Positions 9,319 to 17,905 are shown, counted from the stretch's first letter. The stretch: 64,000 nucleotides of DNA from an uncultured Collinsella sp. (GCA_959019775.1 CAUEPS010000001.1:209489-273488); one strand, 5' to 3'. The notes: generated from the letters alone by a model not told the origin. A program made the numbers and translations.

Positions 9319-10695
9319 GTGCGTGCGTTTGCTCGACAAATGACAGAGCGTATGAAGGCGGTGGCGGCAGCAGGTGCCGTCGCCGCCTTTTGGCTTGCCG
9401 CGTGGATGCTGGTGGCGGCGCTGGTGGCGCAACCGCTGATCTTGCCGGGGCCGGGCGCTGTTGCCTTGACGCTGCTGCGCCTGGTGTGCGATGGCGGTAC
9501 CTGGGCGATTTTGGCGGGCTCGGGCGCGCGAATATTGGGCGGACTGGCGCTTGCCGCGGTGTGTGGTGGCGTGCTTGCCGGCATTTCGTCACGTTCGCGG
9601 GCGTTTGCGCACCTGGTGGCTCCGGCGCTGTCGTTTGTAAAGGCGACGCCGGTCGCCTGCGTTGTGGTCCTGTTGCTTATCTGGCTGGGGTCGGCACGCG
9701 TGAGCATCGCGGCGGTCTTTTTGATGGCGCTGCCGGGCGTGTATTTTTCGCTGGCCGAGGGGCTGACTCAGGTGAATAAACCGCTGGAGCAGATGTTCCG
9801 TCTGCATGGCGTGCGCGCTTGGCGCCTGTTTTGCGCCCACACCTGGCGCGAGGTGCTGCCGTTTGTGCTTTCGTGCGCCCGCGCCGTGATCGGCATGAGC
9901 TGGAAGGCCGGCGTGGCAGCCGAGCTGATCGGCATGGCGGTGGGCACCGTGGGTGAGCGCATCTATCAGGCAAAGCTTTTGATTGAGACGGCTGATCTGC
10001 TGGCGTGGACCGTGCTGGTCGTTGCCGCCTCGTGGGCGTGTGAGCGCGTGCTGGTGTGGCTTCTGCGGGTTTCGGGGCCCGTGGTGTGGCGCGCGGCCGT
10101 GCGGGCGCATGGGCATGGACTGCGCGGGCGTGCGGGGGCTGCGAGCGATGGCGCTGCGGCGGAGCTTGCGCTTGCCGTGGGCGATCGCGCGCCGTGGGCT
10201 CCGGCACTGGACGGTTTGGCGCTCAACGTGCCCGCGGGCGGGCGTATCTGTGTGATGGGTGCTTCGGGTGCGGGCAAGTCGACGCTGCTTGCGCTAGCGG
10301 CGGGGGAGTCCGCGCCGTGCTCGATGGTGTTTCAGGATGCACGCTTGGTCGAATCCGCCTCGGCGCTGGATAACGTGTTGGTGTGCGCCGATGCGCGCGT
10401 GGATGCTTCGAGCGCCGCGGCATTGCTGCGCCTGCTGGTGCCAGGGATCGACGTGCATGCTCGCGTGGCCGAGCTTTCGGGCGGGCAGCGCCGTCGCGTC
10501 GAGATCGCTCGAGTCCTGCTGTGCCCGGGCGGCGCCGTTATTCTGGACGAGCCCTTTACCGGTCTAGATACCGCCGCACGCGACGCATGCGCCGAGGTCG
10601 TGCTCGACCTGCTCGACGGCCGCATGCTCCTGCTCGCCACGCACGATGTCGCCGACGCTCAGGCCCTCGATATCTCGGACATCATCACGCTCTAA
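9319..10695 (+). CDS. Fused ABC transporter permease-ATPase (SsuC-SsuB-like)
   Basis: One 458-residue polypeptide carries both halves of an ABC importer. Residues about 1-250 are a SsuC/TauC-type permease with several hydrophobic segments and the EAA-like loop around EQMFRLHGVRAWRLF. Residues about 275-458 are a compact ATPase with Walker A GASGAGKST, signature LSGGQRRRVEIARV, Walker B VILDEPF and the H-loop in LLATHDVADA. The ATPase is short, with little room between Walker A and the Q-loop (MVFQDARLVES). GTG 9319 follows GGAG six bases upstream and lies immediately after the frameshifted binding-protein gene. The permease and ATPase are usually separate genes in this family. The substrate is unknown. 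Confidence 0.87.
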   Translation: MRAFARQMTERMKAVAAAGAVAAFWLAAWMLVAALVAQPLILPGPGAVALTLLRLVCDGGTWAILAGSGARILGGLALAAVCGGVLAGISSRSRAFAHLVAPALSFVKATPVACVVVLLLIWLGSARVSIAAVFLMALPGVYFSLAEGLTQVNKPLEQMFRLHGVRAWRLFCAHTWREVLPFVLSCARAVIGMSWKAGVAAELIGMAVGTVGERIYQAKLLIETADLLAWTVLVVAASWACERVLVWLLRVSGPVVWRAAVRAHGHGLRGRAGAASDGAAAELALAVGDRAPWAPALDGLALNVPAGGRICVMGASGAGKSTLLALAAGESAPCSMVFQDARLVESASALDNVLVCADARVDASSAAALLRLLVPGIDVHARVAELSGGQRRRVEIARVLLCPGGAVILDEPFTGLDTAARDACAEVVLDLLDGRMLLLATHDVADAQALDISDIITL

Positions 10696-10751
10696 ATACT
10701 AACTCAGCTACAAAATGATTCGTTTTCCTCCGTTCCCATGGGGTCGGGTGT

Positions 10752-10796
10752 GGTATTCTATCTGCGGGGTAATACTTAGGAATACCAAGTAATACC
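10752..10796 (+). promoter_or_regulatory. Cluster of GGTATTC/GGTAATAC half-sites upstream of the antitoxin-like gene
   Basis: Four related half-sites occur: GGTATTC (10752-10758), GGTAATAC (10768-10775), GAATACC (10780-10786) and GTAATACC (10789-10796). The first and third are exact inverted copies. Ribbon-helix-helix antitoxins typically bind such inverted repeats in their own promoters, so this is a candidate operator; that role is inferred. Confidence 0.45.
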
Positions 10797-10910
10797 AACG
10801 CCGCAGAAACAAACTCCGGATGCGGGCCAATCGGGTTGCCTTCACAGCCCGTCGCCCAGCCGCGTGGCCCGCATCTATCCGCACTACCGTCGTTTCAAAA
10901 AGGAAGCGCC

Positions 10911-11132
10911 ATGGCAGAACACATGACCCCCGTAGTCGCGAAGGTCTTGCCCGAGGAGAAGGCAGCCTTCGCGGCGGCAACTCAGCTCGTGGGCACCACG
11001 CCATCCAACGCCATCCGCATGTTTATCGCCGCGTTCAATCGCTGCGGCACCTTTCCGTTTGACATCTCGCCCAACGGGGCCTTTGGCAAAGAGTGTCCTC
11101 AACAGCTAGTCGTTGAAGAACGTCCCCAATGA
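10911..11132 (+). CDS. RelB/DinJ-family antitoxin-like protein without an adjacent toxin
   Basis: A 73-residue protein starting at ATG 10911 after AAAAAGGAAG. The sequence VVAKVLPEEKAAFAAA followed by GTTPSNAIRMFIAAF matches the ribbon-helix-helix N-terminal half of RelB/DinJ antitoxins, and the C-terminal part (FPFDISPNG) is also typical of the family. Antitoxins of this type normally precede a RelE/YafQ toxin of about 90 residues. Here the following gene is a CPBP membrane protease beginning 23 bases later, so no toxin is visible. It may be an orphan antitoxin or a plain repressor acting on the repeats upstream. A 215-base gap with GGTA-type half-sites separates it from the ABC gene. Confidence 0.72.
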   Translation: MAEHMTPVVAKVLPEEKAAFAAATQLVGTTPSNAIRMFIAAFNRCGTFPFDISPNGAFGKECPQQLVVEERPQ

Positions 11133-11155
11133 CTAGTCGTCGGGAGGAGGTCGGC

Positions 11156-12067
11156 ATGCTCAATGCGATGATTTGGGCGCTTGCCTGTTTTGGCGTCGTC
11201 GCTGCCGATATTGCCCTGAGCGTGGTTTTGTTTTCCGCTCTGGGCGTCGCGTCAGTGTTCATGGGTTTTTCGATCGATGACCTCGACATTCAATTGCTTC
11301 AGGCCGTCGCGCAGACGGCATCGTTTTTGATGGCGCTACTGTGGTGGCGTTATCTGTGGCCGCGTTCGTTTATGGCACGCCGGCAAAGCGAGCATCCGCT
11401 CGGCGGGGGAGCACGTGGGGCGTGGAAGCGCATCGCCTGCGTTATCGTGATTGGCCTGGCCCTGCAGGTGGTTGTTGGCTACGTGACCGACGCCGTGCTG
11501 TCGCTGTTGCCCGAGGCCGCGGCCGACTACAGCGAGCTTGTCGAGGAAACAGGCATGGGCGACACCAGCTATCTCGCCGTCCTGACTACGGTGCTCGGTG
11601 CCCCATTTTGTGAAGAGCTGCTGGTGCGCGGCATTATTTTTGAGTTTTCGCTCCGAGCGTTTAATCCGCAGTGCCGCCCACTTTGGAAGCGCCGGCGTCG
11701 TGCGAGCGCGCAGGACGGAGCCATGGTGCCCTGGGCGGCCCCAAGCACGTGGGGTATCGCCGCGGCGATTGTGTTGCAGGCGGCAATCTTCGGTTTTATG
11801 CACATGAATTGGGTGCAGGGTTGCTACGCGGGTGCCGCCGGCCTCATCTTTGGTTGGGTGCTCGTGACGACCGGAAAGCTCCGCTACACGATCCTGCTGC
11901 ACTTTGCCTTTAATGCCGGGTCGTATCTCATGACGTTGCTCTGGTTTGTGAACACGCCGCTCGATGTGGCAATTACGGTCGCTATCGCCGGCGTCATCCT
12001 CGTTGAGGCAATGCGTTCGCTGCGCCACGCGTGTGGGGTGGATGCAGCGAGCGCACCGCTGCCCTAG
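11156..12067 (+). CDS. CPBP-family intramembrane metalloprotease
   Basis: A 303-residue multi-pass membrane protein with the three CPBP (CAAX protease/bacteriocin-processing) motifs in order: EELLVRG, FGFMHMNW and HFAFNAGS. These supply the glutamates and histidines of the intramembrane metal site. Bacterial members act in bacteriocin immunity, regulated proteolysis or unknown roles. I chose ATG 11156, which follows GGGAGGAGG; ATG 11129 overlaps the antitoxin stop but has no ribosome site. The charged loop WKRRRRASAQDG between motifs 1 and 2 is longer than usual. The stop overlaps the convergent YgiQ stop by four bases. Co-transcription with the RelB-like gene is likely from the spacing. Confidence 0.85.
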   Translation: MLNAMIWALACFGVVAADIALSVVLFSALGVASVFMGFSIDDLDIQLLQAVAQTASFLMALLWWRYLWPRSFMARRQSEHPLGGGARGAWKRIACVIVIGLALQVVVGYVTDAVLSLLPEAAADYSELVEETGMGDTSYLAVLTTVLGAPFCEELLVRGIIFEFSLRAFNPQCRPLWKRRRRASAQDGAMVPWAAPSTWGIAAAIVLQAAIFGFMHMNWVQGCYAGAAGLIFGWVLVTTGKLRYTILLHFAFNAGSYLMTLLWFVNTPLDVAITVAIAGVILVEAMRSLRHACGVDAASAPLP

Positions 12068-14196
12068 TTGCGGCGTCCGCCTCCGTTGGCGCCCTGACGC
12101 CCCTGGGCCGCGCGATTGCGACCGGCAGTGTTCTGTGCGCGCGACATGCCGCTGTGCCCCTTGCTACCCTTGGGCCCCTTGCCGGCGCCACCGTGCGGCT
12201 TGCCGCCCTTCTTGCCGGTTCCATGCCCGCCGTTGGCAGATGTCTCGCCCGGGCGCGGCGGCACGGGACGAATCAGGCAATGCTTGGTGTAGCCAATCAG
12301 ATCGCGGCGGCCGGCTTTTTCCAGCGCCTCGCGCACGAGCTTGTAGTTCTCGGGCTTGCGATACTGGATGAGCGCACGTTGCATGGCCTTCTCGTGCGGG
12401 TCGCGCGCCACATAGATCGGCTCCATGGTGCGCGGATCCACGCCGGTGTAGTACATACAGGTCGACATGGTGGACGGCGTGGGGTAGAAGTCCTGCACCT
12501 GCTCGGGCATGTAGCCCATGTCGCGCACGGCCTCGGCGAGGTCCACGGCTTCCTTCATCGTCGAGCCGGGATGGCTCGATATCAGATACGGCACCACATA
12601 CTGCTTGAGTCCGTATTCGCGGTTCAAGCGCTCAAATTTGCGACAGAACGCATCGTAGACGGCGCGGCTCGGCTTGCCCATTACGGAGAGCACCGCGTCG
12701 CTCACGTGCTCGGGTGCCACGCGTAGCTGGCCCGAGACATGGTGTTCCAGCAGCTCGCGCAAAAACTCGTCCGAGGCATCGGCCATGGTGTAGTCAAAAC
12801 GGATGCCGCTGCGCACGAAGACCTTCTTGACGCCCGGCAGCTGGCGCAGGTCGCGCAGCAACTGCGTATAGCCGCTCTCGTCGACCACCATGTTCTTGCA
12901 TACGCTCGGCCACAGGCAGCGCTTGTTCTTGCACACGCCGTGCTTGAGCTGCTTGTCGCAGGCAGGGCGGCTAAAGTTTGCCGTCGGTCCGCCCACGTCG
13001 TTGATGTAGCCCTTAAACTCGGGATCGCGCGTGAGCAGCTCGGCCTCGCGCATGATCGAATCGTGGCTGCGCATCTGCAGCACGCGCCCCTGGTGGAAGG
13101 TGAGGGCGCAAAATGAACACTCACCAAAACAGCCACGGTTGGAGCTAATGGAAAACTTGATCTCGGCAAAGGCCGGCACGCCGCCTGCCGCGTCGTAGTC
13201 GGGATGCCAATCACGTGCGTAGGGGAGCTCGGCCACCTCGTCCATCTCATCGGTGGTGAGCGTCGCCGACGGCGGGTTCTGTACCACATAGACGCTGTTG
13301 GGATAGGGCTCCACCAGGCGGTGTCCGGTGATGGGGTCCATGTTTTGCTGCTGCACGTTAAAACTGCGCGCGTAGTTGAGCTTGTCGGCGGTAAGGTCGT
13401 CCCAGCTGGGCAGCAGGTCGTAGTCGTAGACCTCGTCGAGCGAACCCGTGCGGTAAACGGTGCCATTGATATAGGTAATCTGGTCGACGGGCAGTCCCGC
13501 GTCGAGCGCGTCGGCGATCTCGACGATTGCGTGCTCGCCCATGCCGTAGATGAGGATGTCGGCGCCCGAGTCGAGTAGTACCGAGTGCTTGAGCTTGTCC
13601 TGCCAGTAGTCGTAGTGGGCCAGGCGGCGCAGGCTTGCCTCGATGCCGCCGATAATGATGGGAGCGTCCTTAAACGTCTGGCGGATGAGGTTGCCGTAGA
13701 CCGTGACGGCACGATTGGGGCGGTGCCCCTCCTCGCCACCGGGGGTATAGGCGTCGGTGTGGCGGCGGTGCTTGGTCACCGAATAGTGGTTGACCATGGA
13801 GTCCATGTTGCCGGCGCTGACGAGAAAGCCCAGGCGCGGCTCACCGAGCACGCTGATGCTGGCGGGGTCGGTCCAGTCGGGCTGGCAGATGATGCCCACC
13901 TTGTAGCCGTGCGCGTCGAGGACGCGGCTGATGATGGCCATACCAAAGCTAGGGTGGTCCACGTAGGCGTCGCCGCAGATGTAGACAAAGTCGCACTGGT
14001 CCCAGCCGCGCGCATCCATGTCGGCGCGGCTGACGGGGAGGAACTTATCGCGGCCCGGACGCCAGGGGCGCGTGGGCGCTGCTGGGGTATGCGTGGTGTG
14101 CCCACCCTGCGCCTTGCCGCCGCGCTTTTGCTGCTGGCCCTGTTTGCCCTGCTGGCTGCGCTGGTTGTTCTGAGCGTGCTGAGGCTTTTTTGCCAC
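12064..14196 (-). CDS. YgiQ-family radical SAM protein
   Basis: This 710-residue protein belongs to the YgiQ family (B12-binding-like N-terminal domain, radical SAM core, C-terminal extension); its reaction is unknown. The radical SAM motif CFGECSFC (CxxxCxxC) is intact and lies after SSNRG. A further cysteine-rich stretch (CDKQLKHGVCKNKRC) follows. Both tails are low complexity: Gln/Lys/Gly-rich before the globular start RDKFLPVSRADMDARGWD, and Gly/Lys-rich at the end. The start is a GTG at 14194-14196 preceded by GGGAGG; an open frame extends further upstream without support. It is convergent with the CPBP gene, the two stops overlapping. Confidence 0.9.
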   Translation of the reverse strand: MAKKPQHAQNNQRSQQGKQGQQQKRGGKAQGGHTTHTPAAPTRPWRPGRDKFLPVSRADMDARGWDQCDFVYICGDAYVDHPSFGMAIISRVLDAHGYKVGIICQPDWTDPASISVLGEPRLGFLVSAGNMDSMVNHYSVTKHRRHTDAYTPGGEEGHRPNRAVTVYGNLIRQTFKDAPIIIGGIEASLRRLAHYDYWQDKLKHSVLLDSGADILIYGMGEHAIVEIADALDAGLPVDQITYINGTVYRTGSLDEVYDYDLLPSWDDLTADKLNYARSFNVQQQNMDPITGHRLVEPYPNSVYVVQNPPSATLTTDEMDEVAELPYARDWHPDYDAAGGVPAFAEIKFSISSNRGCFGECSFCALTFHQGRVLQMRSHDSIMREAELLTRDPEFKGYINDVGGPTANFSRPACDKQLKHGVCKNKRCLWPSVCKNMVVDESGYTQLLRDLRQLPGVKKVFVRSGIRFDYTMADASDEFLRELLEHHVSGQLRVAPEHVSDAVLSVMGKPSRAVYDAFCRKFERLNREYGLKQYVVPYLISSHPGSTMKEAVDLAEAVRDMGYMPEQVQDFYPTPSTMSTCMYYTGVDPRTMEPIYVARDPHEKAMQRALIQYRKPENYKLVREALEKAGRRDLIGYTKHCLIRPVPPRPGETSANGGHGTGKKGGKPHGGAGKGPKGSKGHSGMSRAQNTAGRNRAAQGRQGANGGGRRN

Positions 14197-14234
14197 GATC
14201 CCTCCCGGTGTTTGTATGCTGCTCGTAATTGTAA

Positions 14235-14267
14235 CCAGTCTTTTTGGGACGGGGCTAAAAAGACTGG
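14235..14267. repeat. REP-like hairpin with TTTGGGACGGGGCTA core
   Basis: An 11-bp perfect stem (CCAGTCTTTTT with AAAAAGACTGG) encloses GGGACGGGGCT. The 15-mer TTTGGGACGGGGCTA (14243-14257) recurs exactly at 34292-34306 inside a different stem, and inverted in the right arm of that element. Confidence 0.7.
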
Positions 14268-14449
14268 TGGAGTACACGAGCCGGCGGATCGGCGTGTCGA
14301 TGCGGGTGCCGTTTGTTTCCAGACTGTGTATCCCCGTGTCGAAGGGGCCGTCTCGCGCGCACGCCATGTTGTCAATGGGTTACAGTATGAACGGCGGCTA
14401 TGTTTCCGCCAACGCACGAGAGAGTCGTCAACAAGGAGGATGCACGACG

Positions 14450-15166
14450 ATGCAGCGTGCCAAACAGATATCGGAGTCTATTGAGCTGGGCATCATCTTG
14501 GCGCTCGCCGGTGGCTTTATGGACGTGTATTCGTACATTGGGCGCGACCATGTTTTCGCCAACGCGCAGACAGGCAACATCCTGCTCGTGGGCGTGAGCA
14601 TCTCGGAGGGCAACTGGGCACTTGCGGGGCGCTACTTCTTCCCTGTGGTGTCGTTTGCCGTGGGTATTATGCTTGCCGATCTGGTACACGAGCGGTTTGG
14701 CAGCGTGATCCACTGGCGTCAGGTGACGGTGTTCTTTGAAGCCGTCATCTTGCTGGGCGTGAGCTTTATCCCCGGTGGCGGTTACAACCTGCTCGCCAAC
14801 TGCCTCACCTCTTTTGCCTGCGGCATGCAAGTCGAGAGCTTCCGCAAGATCCACGGTCACGGCATCGCTACGACCATGTGCATCGGCAACTTGCGCAACG
14901 CGCTGCAAAACGTGGACGATTACATCATCACCCACAGGCGCGGCTTTTTGGAAAACGGCCTGCTGTACTTTGGCGTGATCTTTACCTTTGTGTTTGGCGC
15001 CGTGCTGGGCAACTGGTGTATTGAGCGCATGGGGCTGCACGCCATCGTCGTGGCGAGTTTGCTGCTGTTTGTCGCGTTTGCCATCATGTTCATCGACCGC
15101 GAGCGCGACTTGCGCTTACGCTGGAAGGCTGCGGCCGAGGCTTGGAAAGAGGGCTGCCGAAAGTAA
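14450..15166 (+). CDS. YoaK/DUF1275-family membrane protein
   Basis: A 238-residue protein with about six hydrophobic segments. It has the family hallmark GGFMDVYSYIGRDHVFANAQ followed by TGNILLVGV near the N-terminus, and FACGMQVESFRK plus TTMCIGNLRNAL in the middle. DUF1275 proteins are widespread small membrane proteins of unknown function, sometimes annotated as transporters. ATG 14450 is preceded by AAGGAGGATG; the longer open frame from 14216 has no such signal and would add an implausible soluble extension. A strong hairpin follows the stop, so it is probably a single-gene transcript. Confidence 0.85.
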   Translation: MQRAKQISESIELGIILALAGGFMDVYSYIGRDHVFANAQTGNILLVGVSISEGNWALAGRYFFPVVSFAVGIMLADLVHERFGSVIHWRQVTVFFEAVILLGVSFIPGGGYNLLANCLTSFACGMQVESFRKIHGHGIATTMCIGNLRNALQNVDDYIITHRRGFLENGLLYFGVIFTFVFGAVLGNWCIERMGLHAIVVASLLLFVAFAIMFIDRERDLRLRWKAAAEAWKEGCRK

Positions 15167-15169
15167 CCG

Positions 15170-15209
15170 ATTGCGGCAAAGGGGCTGTCCCTTTGCCGCA
15201 ATATTTTTC
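15170..15209 (+). terminator. Terminator after the DUF1275 gene
   Basis: A 14-bp perfect stem (ATTGCGGCAAAGGG with CCCTTTGCCGCAAT) with a very short loop is followed by ATATTTTT. The arms repeat the long-stem style seen elsewhere in this window. Confidence 0.8.
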
Positions 15210-15217
15210 ATCATCTG

Positions 15218-15273
15218 TTGAAACGCTTTAACACTTTTGACGTTCTCACGCGTTTTTTGTTTCAAAAGCGTTA
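15218..15273 (+). promoter_or_regulatory. Candidate operator pair upstream of fucO
   Basis: TTGAAACGCTTTAAC (15218-15232) is a near-palindrome centred on CG, the form bound by LacI-family regulators. A related inverted copy, GTTTCAAAAGCGTTA, lies at 15259-15273. A TTGACG box (15237-15242) lies between them but no good -10 follows at normal spacing. Function is inferred only. Confidence 0.35.
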
Positions 15274-15331
15274 GGATGGGACTTATAGCGCGGGGCGTAA
15301 TGGATGCCCCGCACACGATGGGAGGCTATCA

Positions 15332-16498
15332 ATGGCTAATCGTTTCGTTCTCAATACCATCTCTTATCATGGTTCCGGCGCCATCAAGGAGATCCCCGGC
15401 GAGCTCCAGCGTCGCGGCTACAAGAAGATCTTCGTCTGCTCCGACCCCGATCTGGTCAAGTTTGGCGTTACCGCTAAGGTGACCGACGAGCTCGACGCCG
15501 CCGGCATCGCATGGAGCCTCTACTCCGAGATCAAGCCCAACCCCACCATCCAGAACGTCAAGGACGGCGTCGAGGCCTTCAAGGCCGCCGAGGCTGACGC
15601 TATCGTGACCATCGGCGGCGGCTCCTCCATGGACACCGCTAAGGCCATCGGCATCATCATCAACAACCCCGAGTTTGCCGATGTCCGCAGCCTCGAGGGC
15701 GTTGCTCCGACTAAGAACCACGCCGTGTTCACCATCGCTGTGCCGACGACCGCCGGTACCGCTGCTGAGGTGACCATCAACTACGTCATCACCGACCCCG
15801 AGAAGGTCCGCAAGTTCGTGTGCGTCGACACCAACGATGCCCCCGAGGTTGCTGTCGTCGATCCCGACATGATGGCTTCCATGCCCGCCGGCCTGACCGC
15901 TTCCACTGGCATGGACGCACTGACCCACGCCATCGAGGGCTACACCACCAAGGGCGCTTGGGAGCTCTCCGACATGTTCCACTTTGAGGCTATCAAGCTG
16001 ATCAGCGAGAACCTGCGCGACTCCGTTGCCGAGGCCAAGTCCGGCAAGCCCGGCTCCGGCCGCGAGGGCATGGCTCTTGGCCAGTATGTCGCTGGCATGG
16101 GCTTCTCCAATGTCGGCCTGGGCATCGACCACGCCATGGCTCACACCCTGTCCGCTCACTACGACACCCCGCACGGCGTCGCCTGCGCCATGCTGCTGCC
16201 GATCGCCATGGAGTTCAACAAGCCGGTTTGCGCCGAGCGCCTGGCCAAGGTCGCCGTCGCCATGGGCGTTGACACCACGGGCATGAGCACCGACGAGGCC
16301 GCCGATGCTGCCATCGCCGCCGTCAAGCAGCTTTCCGCCGACGTGAACATCCCGCACGTCTGCGAGGCCATGAAGGCTGACGAAATCGAGGTCCTGGCCA
16401 AGGACGCCATGGCCGACGCCTGCTTCCCGGGCAACCCGCGCGAGGCGACGCTCGACGACGTCATCGAGCTCTTCAAGAAGATCTGCCCGGCTGCCTAA
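15332..16498 (+). CDS. fucO: Iron-dependent lactaldehyde reductase / 1,2-propanediol dehydrogenase
   Basis: This 388-residue group III Fe-dependent alcohol dehydrogenase resembles FucO along its whole length. It has GGGSSMDTAKAIGII for NAD binding, NNPEFADVRSLEG, TTAGTAAEVTINYVITD and GQYVAGMGFSNVGLG. The four metal ligands are placed as D195, H199, H267 and H281 (MDALTH, IDHAMAH, TPHG). FucO reduces L-lactaldehyde from fucose or rhamnose to 1,2-propanediol and regenerates NAD+ under anaerobic conditions. No fucose or rhamnose catabolic genes are adjacent, so it may serve a more general redox role. ATG 15332 follows GGGAGG. It is flanked by a candidate operator upstream and a long palindrome downstream. 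Confidence 0.92.
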   Translation: MANRFVLNTISYHGSGAIKEIPGELQRRGYKKIFVCSDPDLVKFGVTAKVTDELDAAGIAWSLYSEIKPNPTIQNVKDGVEAFKAAEADAIVTIGGGSSMDTAKAIGIIINNPEFADVRSLEGVAPTKNHAVFTIAVPTTAGTAAEVTINYVITDPEKVRKFVCVDTNDAPEVAVVDPDMMASMPAGLTASTGMDALTHAIEGYTTKGAWELSDMFHFEAIKLISENLRDSVAEAKSGKPGSGREGMALGQYVAGMGFSNVGLGIDHAMAHTLSAHYDTPHGVACAMLLPIAMEFNKPVCAERLAKVAVAMGVDTTGMSTDEAADAAIAAVKQLSADVNIPHVCEAMKADEIEVLAKDAMADACFPGNPREATLDDVIELFKKICPAA

Positions 16499-16508
16499 CT
16501 TGGTTCGG

Positions 16509-16633
16509 CGGGCCCCTGCCCGTTAGCCCCACAATCGTCCTCGGACATGTCGGAAGCCCCCGCTGCGCACTTCGTGCGGCGGGGGCTTCCTCCGTCCTGC
16601 GGAAAGATTGTGGGGCAAACGGGCAGGGGCCCG
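16509..16633. repeat. Nested 125-bp palindrome after fucO (terminator-containing)
   Basis: Outer arms of 28 bp (16509-16536 and 16606-16633, one mismatch) enclose a second hairpin at 16552-16590 whose arms begin GGAAGCCCCCGC and end GCGGGGGCTTCC. The inner hairpin could terminate fucO, though no T-run follows. The outer arms are far longer than termination needs. Confidence 0.7.
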
Positions 16634-16755
16634 ACGGCTCGTTATCGTGGCGGGCGCAGTTCTGAAGAGCTCGATGGGTCATCTCGCTAGGTAAAAAGAT
16701 GGTTCACGGTGGTATCGTTGCTGTGGGTTTAATTCGATATGAAAGGGTGACTTTG

Positions 16756-17784
16756 GTGTCCAAGATGGATTCTACGCTCTCCTATATTACTGACCAGTTG
16801 AAAGCGCTTACCTCGATTGCTTCGCCTACGGGCTATACCCGTGCGGCGACTGATTATCTGATGGAGACGTTGCGCGATATGGGCTTTGGGCCCGAGCGCT
16901 CCAATAAGGGCAACGTGCTCGTTGAGCTTGGCGGCGAGGGCGAGCCGCTTGTGTTGGCGAGCCATGTCGATACCCTGGGCGCCATGGTGCGCTCCATTAA
17001 GGACAATGGCCGCCTGCGTCCCACGACGCTTGGTGGACACCAGTGGTCTACGGCCGATGGCGAGAACTGCACCGTCTACACGCGTGACGGCAATGTGTAC
17101 ACGGGTGTGGTCCTCAATACCGAGCCTTCGGCGCACGTGGCCGATGAGCCGGTCAAGACCATCGAGAAGAACATGGAAATCCTGCTCGACGAGAACGTTG
17201 ACAGCAAGGACGATGTGCTCGAGCTGGGTATTCAGACCGGCGACATCATCGCTATGGATCCGCGCACCACGGTGACGGAGAGCGGATACATTAAGAGCCG
17301 CTTCCTGGACGACAAGCTGTCCGCGTCGATTCTGCTGGGTCTGGCCCGCGCCGTTGCTGACGGCGAAGTGTCGCTTTCGCGCAAGGTTTCGTTGCTCTTT
17401 ACGGTGTACGAGGAGGTCGGCCACGGCGGTGCCTTTGTGCCGGCCGACACGCGCGAGATGATCAGCGTGGACATGGGCTGCGTGGGCGACGACCTGGGCT
17501 GCACCGAGCGCATGGTTTCGATTTGCGCCAAGGATTCGGGCGGTCCGTACAACTACGACCTGGTAACCACGCTGTCCAACATCGCGCGCGAGCTGGAGCT
17601 CGATTACGCCATCGATGTGTACCCGCACTATGGCTCCGACGTCGAGGCCACGCTCTCGGCCGGCTACGACATTCGCCATGGTCTGATCGGCCCCGGCGTG
17701 TACGCGAGCCACAACTACGAGCGCAGCCACATCGACGGCGTGCGCAATACCTACGAGCTGGTTCGCGCCTACGTTCAGCGCTAG
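16756..17784 (+). CDS. M42-family metallopeptidase (glutamyl/leucyl aminopeptidase type)
   Basis: A 342-residue cytoplasmic dinuclear metallopeptidase. Expected ligands and catalytic residues are visible: H70 and D72 in ASHVDT, the bridging Asp in SRFLDDKLS, catalytic E219-E220 in VYEEVGHG, D239 in ISVDMG and H319 in YASHNYERSH. M42 enzymes (PepA/FrvX/TET group) trim N-terminal residues from peptides. I chose GTG 16756, nine bases after AAAGGG; TTG 16753 and ATG 16765 are alternatives. The gene stands alone, between the long fucO palindrome and a clean terminator. Confidence 0.88.
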   Translation: MSKMDSTLSYITDQLKALTSIASPTGYTRAATDYLMETLRDMGFGPERSNKGNVLVELGGEGEPLVLASHVDTLGAMVRSIKDNGRLRPTTLGGHQWSTADGENCTVYTRDGNVYTGVVLNTEPSAHVADEPVKTIEKNMEILLDENVDSKDDVLELGIQTGDIIAMDPRTTVTESGYIKSRFLDDKLSASILLGLARAVADGEVSLSRKVSLLFTVYEEVGHGGAFVPADTREMISVDMGCVGDDLGCTERMVSICAKDSGGPYNYDLVTTLSNIARELELDYAIDVYPHYGSDVEATLSAGYDIRHGLIGPGVYASHNYERSHIDGVRNTYELVRAYVQR

Positions 17785-17817
17785 GGGAGTAGCTTGCGAC
17801 TCGGCTGACCGATCGCT

Positions 17818-17843
17818 AAGGCCCGATTTCTCGGGCCTTTTTT
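17818..17843 (+). terminator. Rho-independent terminator of the M42 peptidase gene
   Basis: AAGGCCCGA and TCGGGCCTT form a compact stem directly followed by a run of T residues. Confidence 0.9.
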
Positions 17844-17847
17844 CGTT

Positions 17848-17905
17848 TTGGGTTGTTTAGTATTATGATGTATGTAATCTATTAACTAAACGTTTAAATT
17901 ACTTA
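17848..17905 (+). promoter_or_regulatory. AT-rich promoter/operator region of the HTH-HipA gene
   Basis: A possible promoter is TTGGGT (17848-17853), 17 bases, TATGTA (17871-17876). It is followed by the perfect palindrome TAAACGTTTA (17887-17896) just before the ribosome site GAGGTGA. The region is strikingly AT-rich compared with its neighbours. Autoregulation by the HTH domain of the gene product is an inference. Confidence 0.4.

Noticed and set aside
15218..15232. CcpA-type cre site upstream of fucO
   Set aside because: TTGAAACGCTTTAAC does not fit TGWAANCGNTNWCA; the CG is shifted by one base. I kept it only as a generic LacI-type palindrome.
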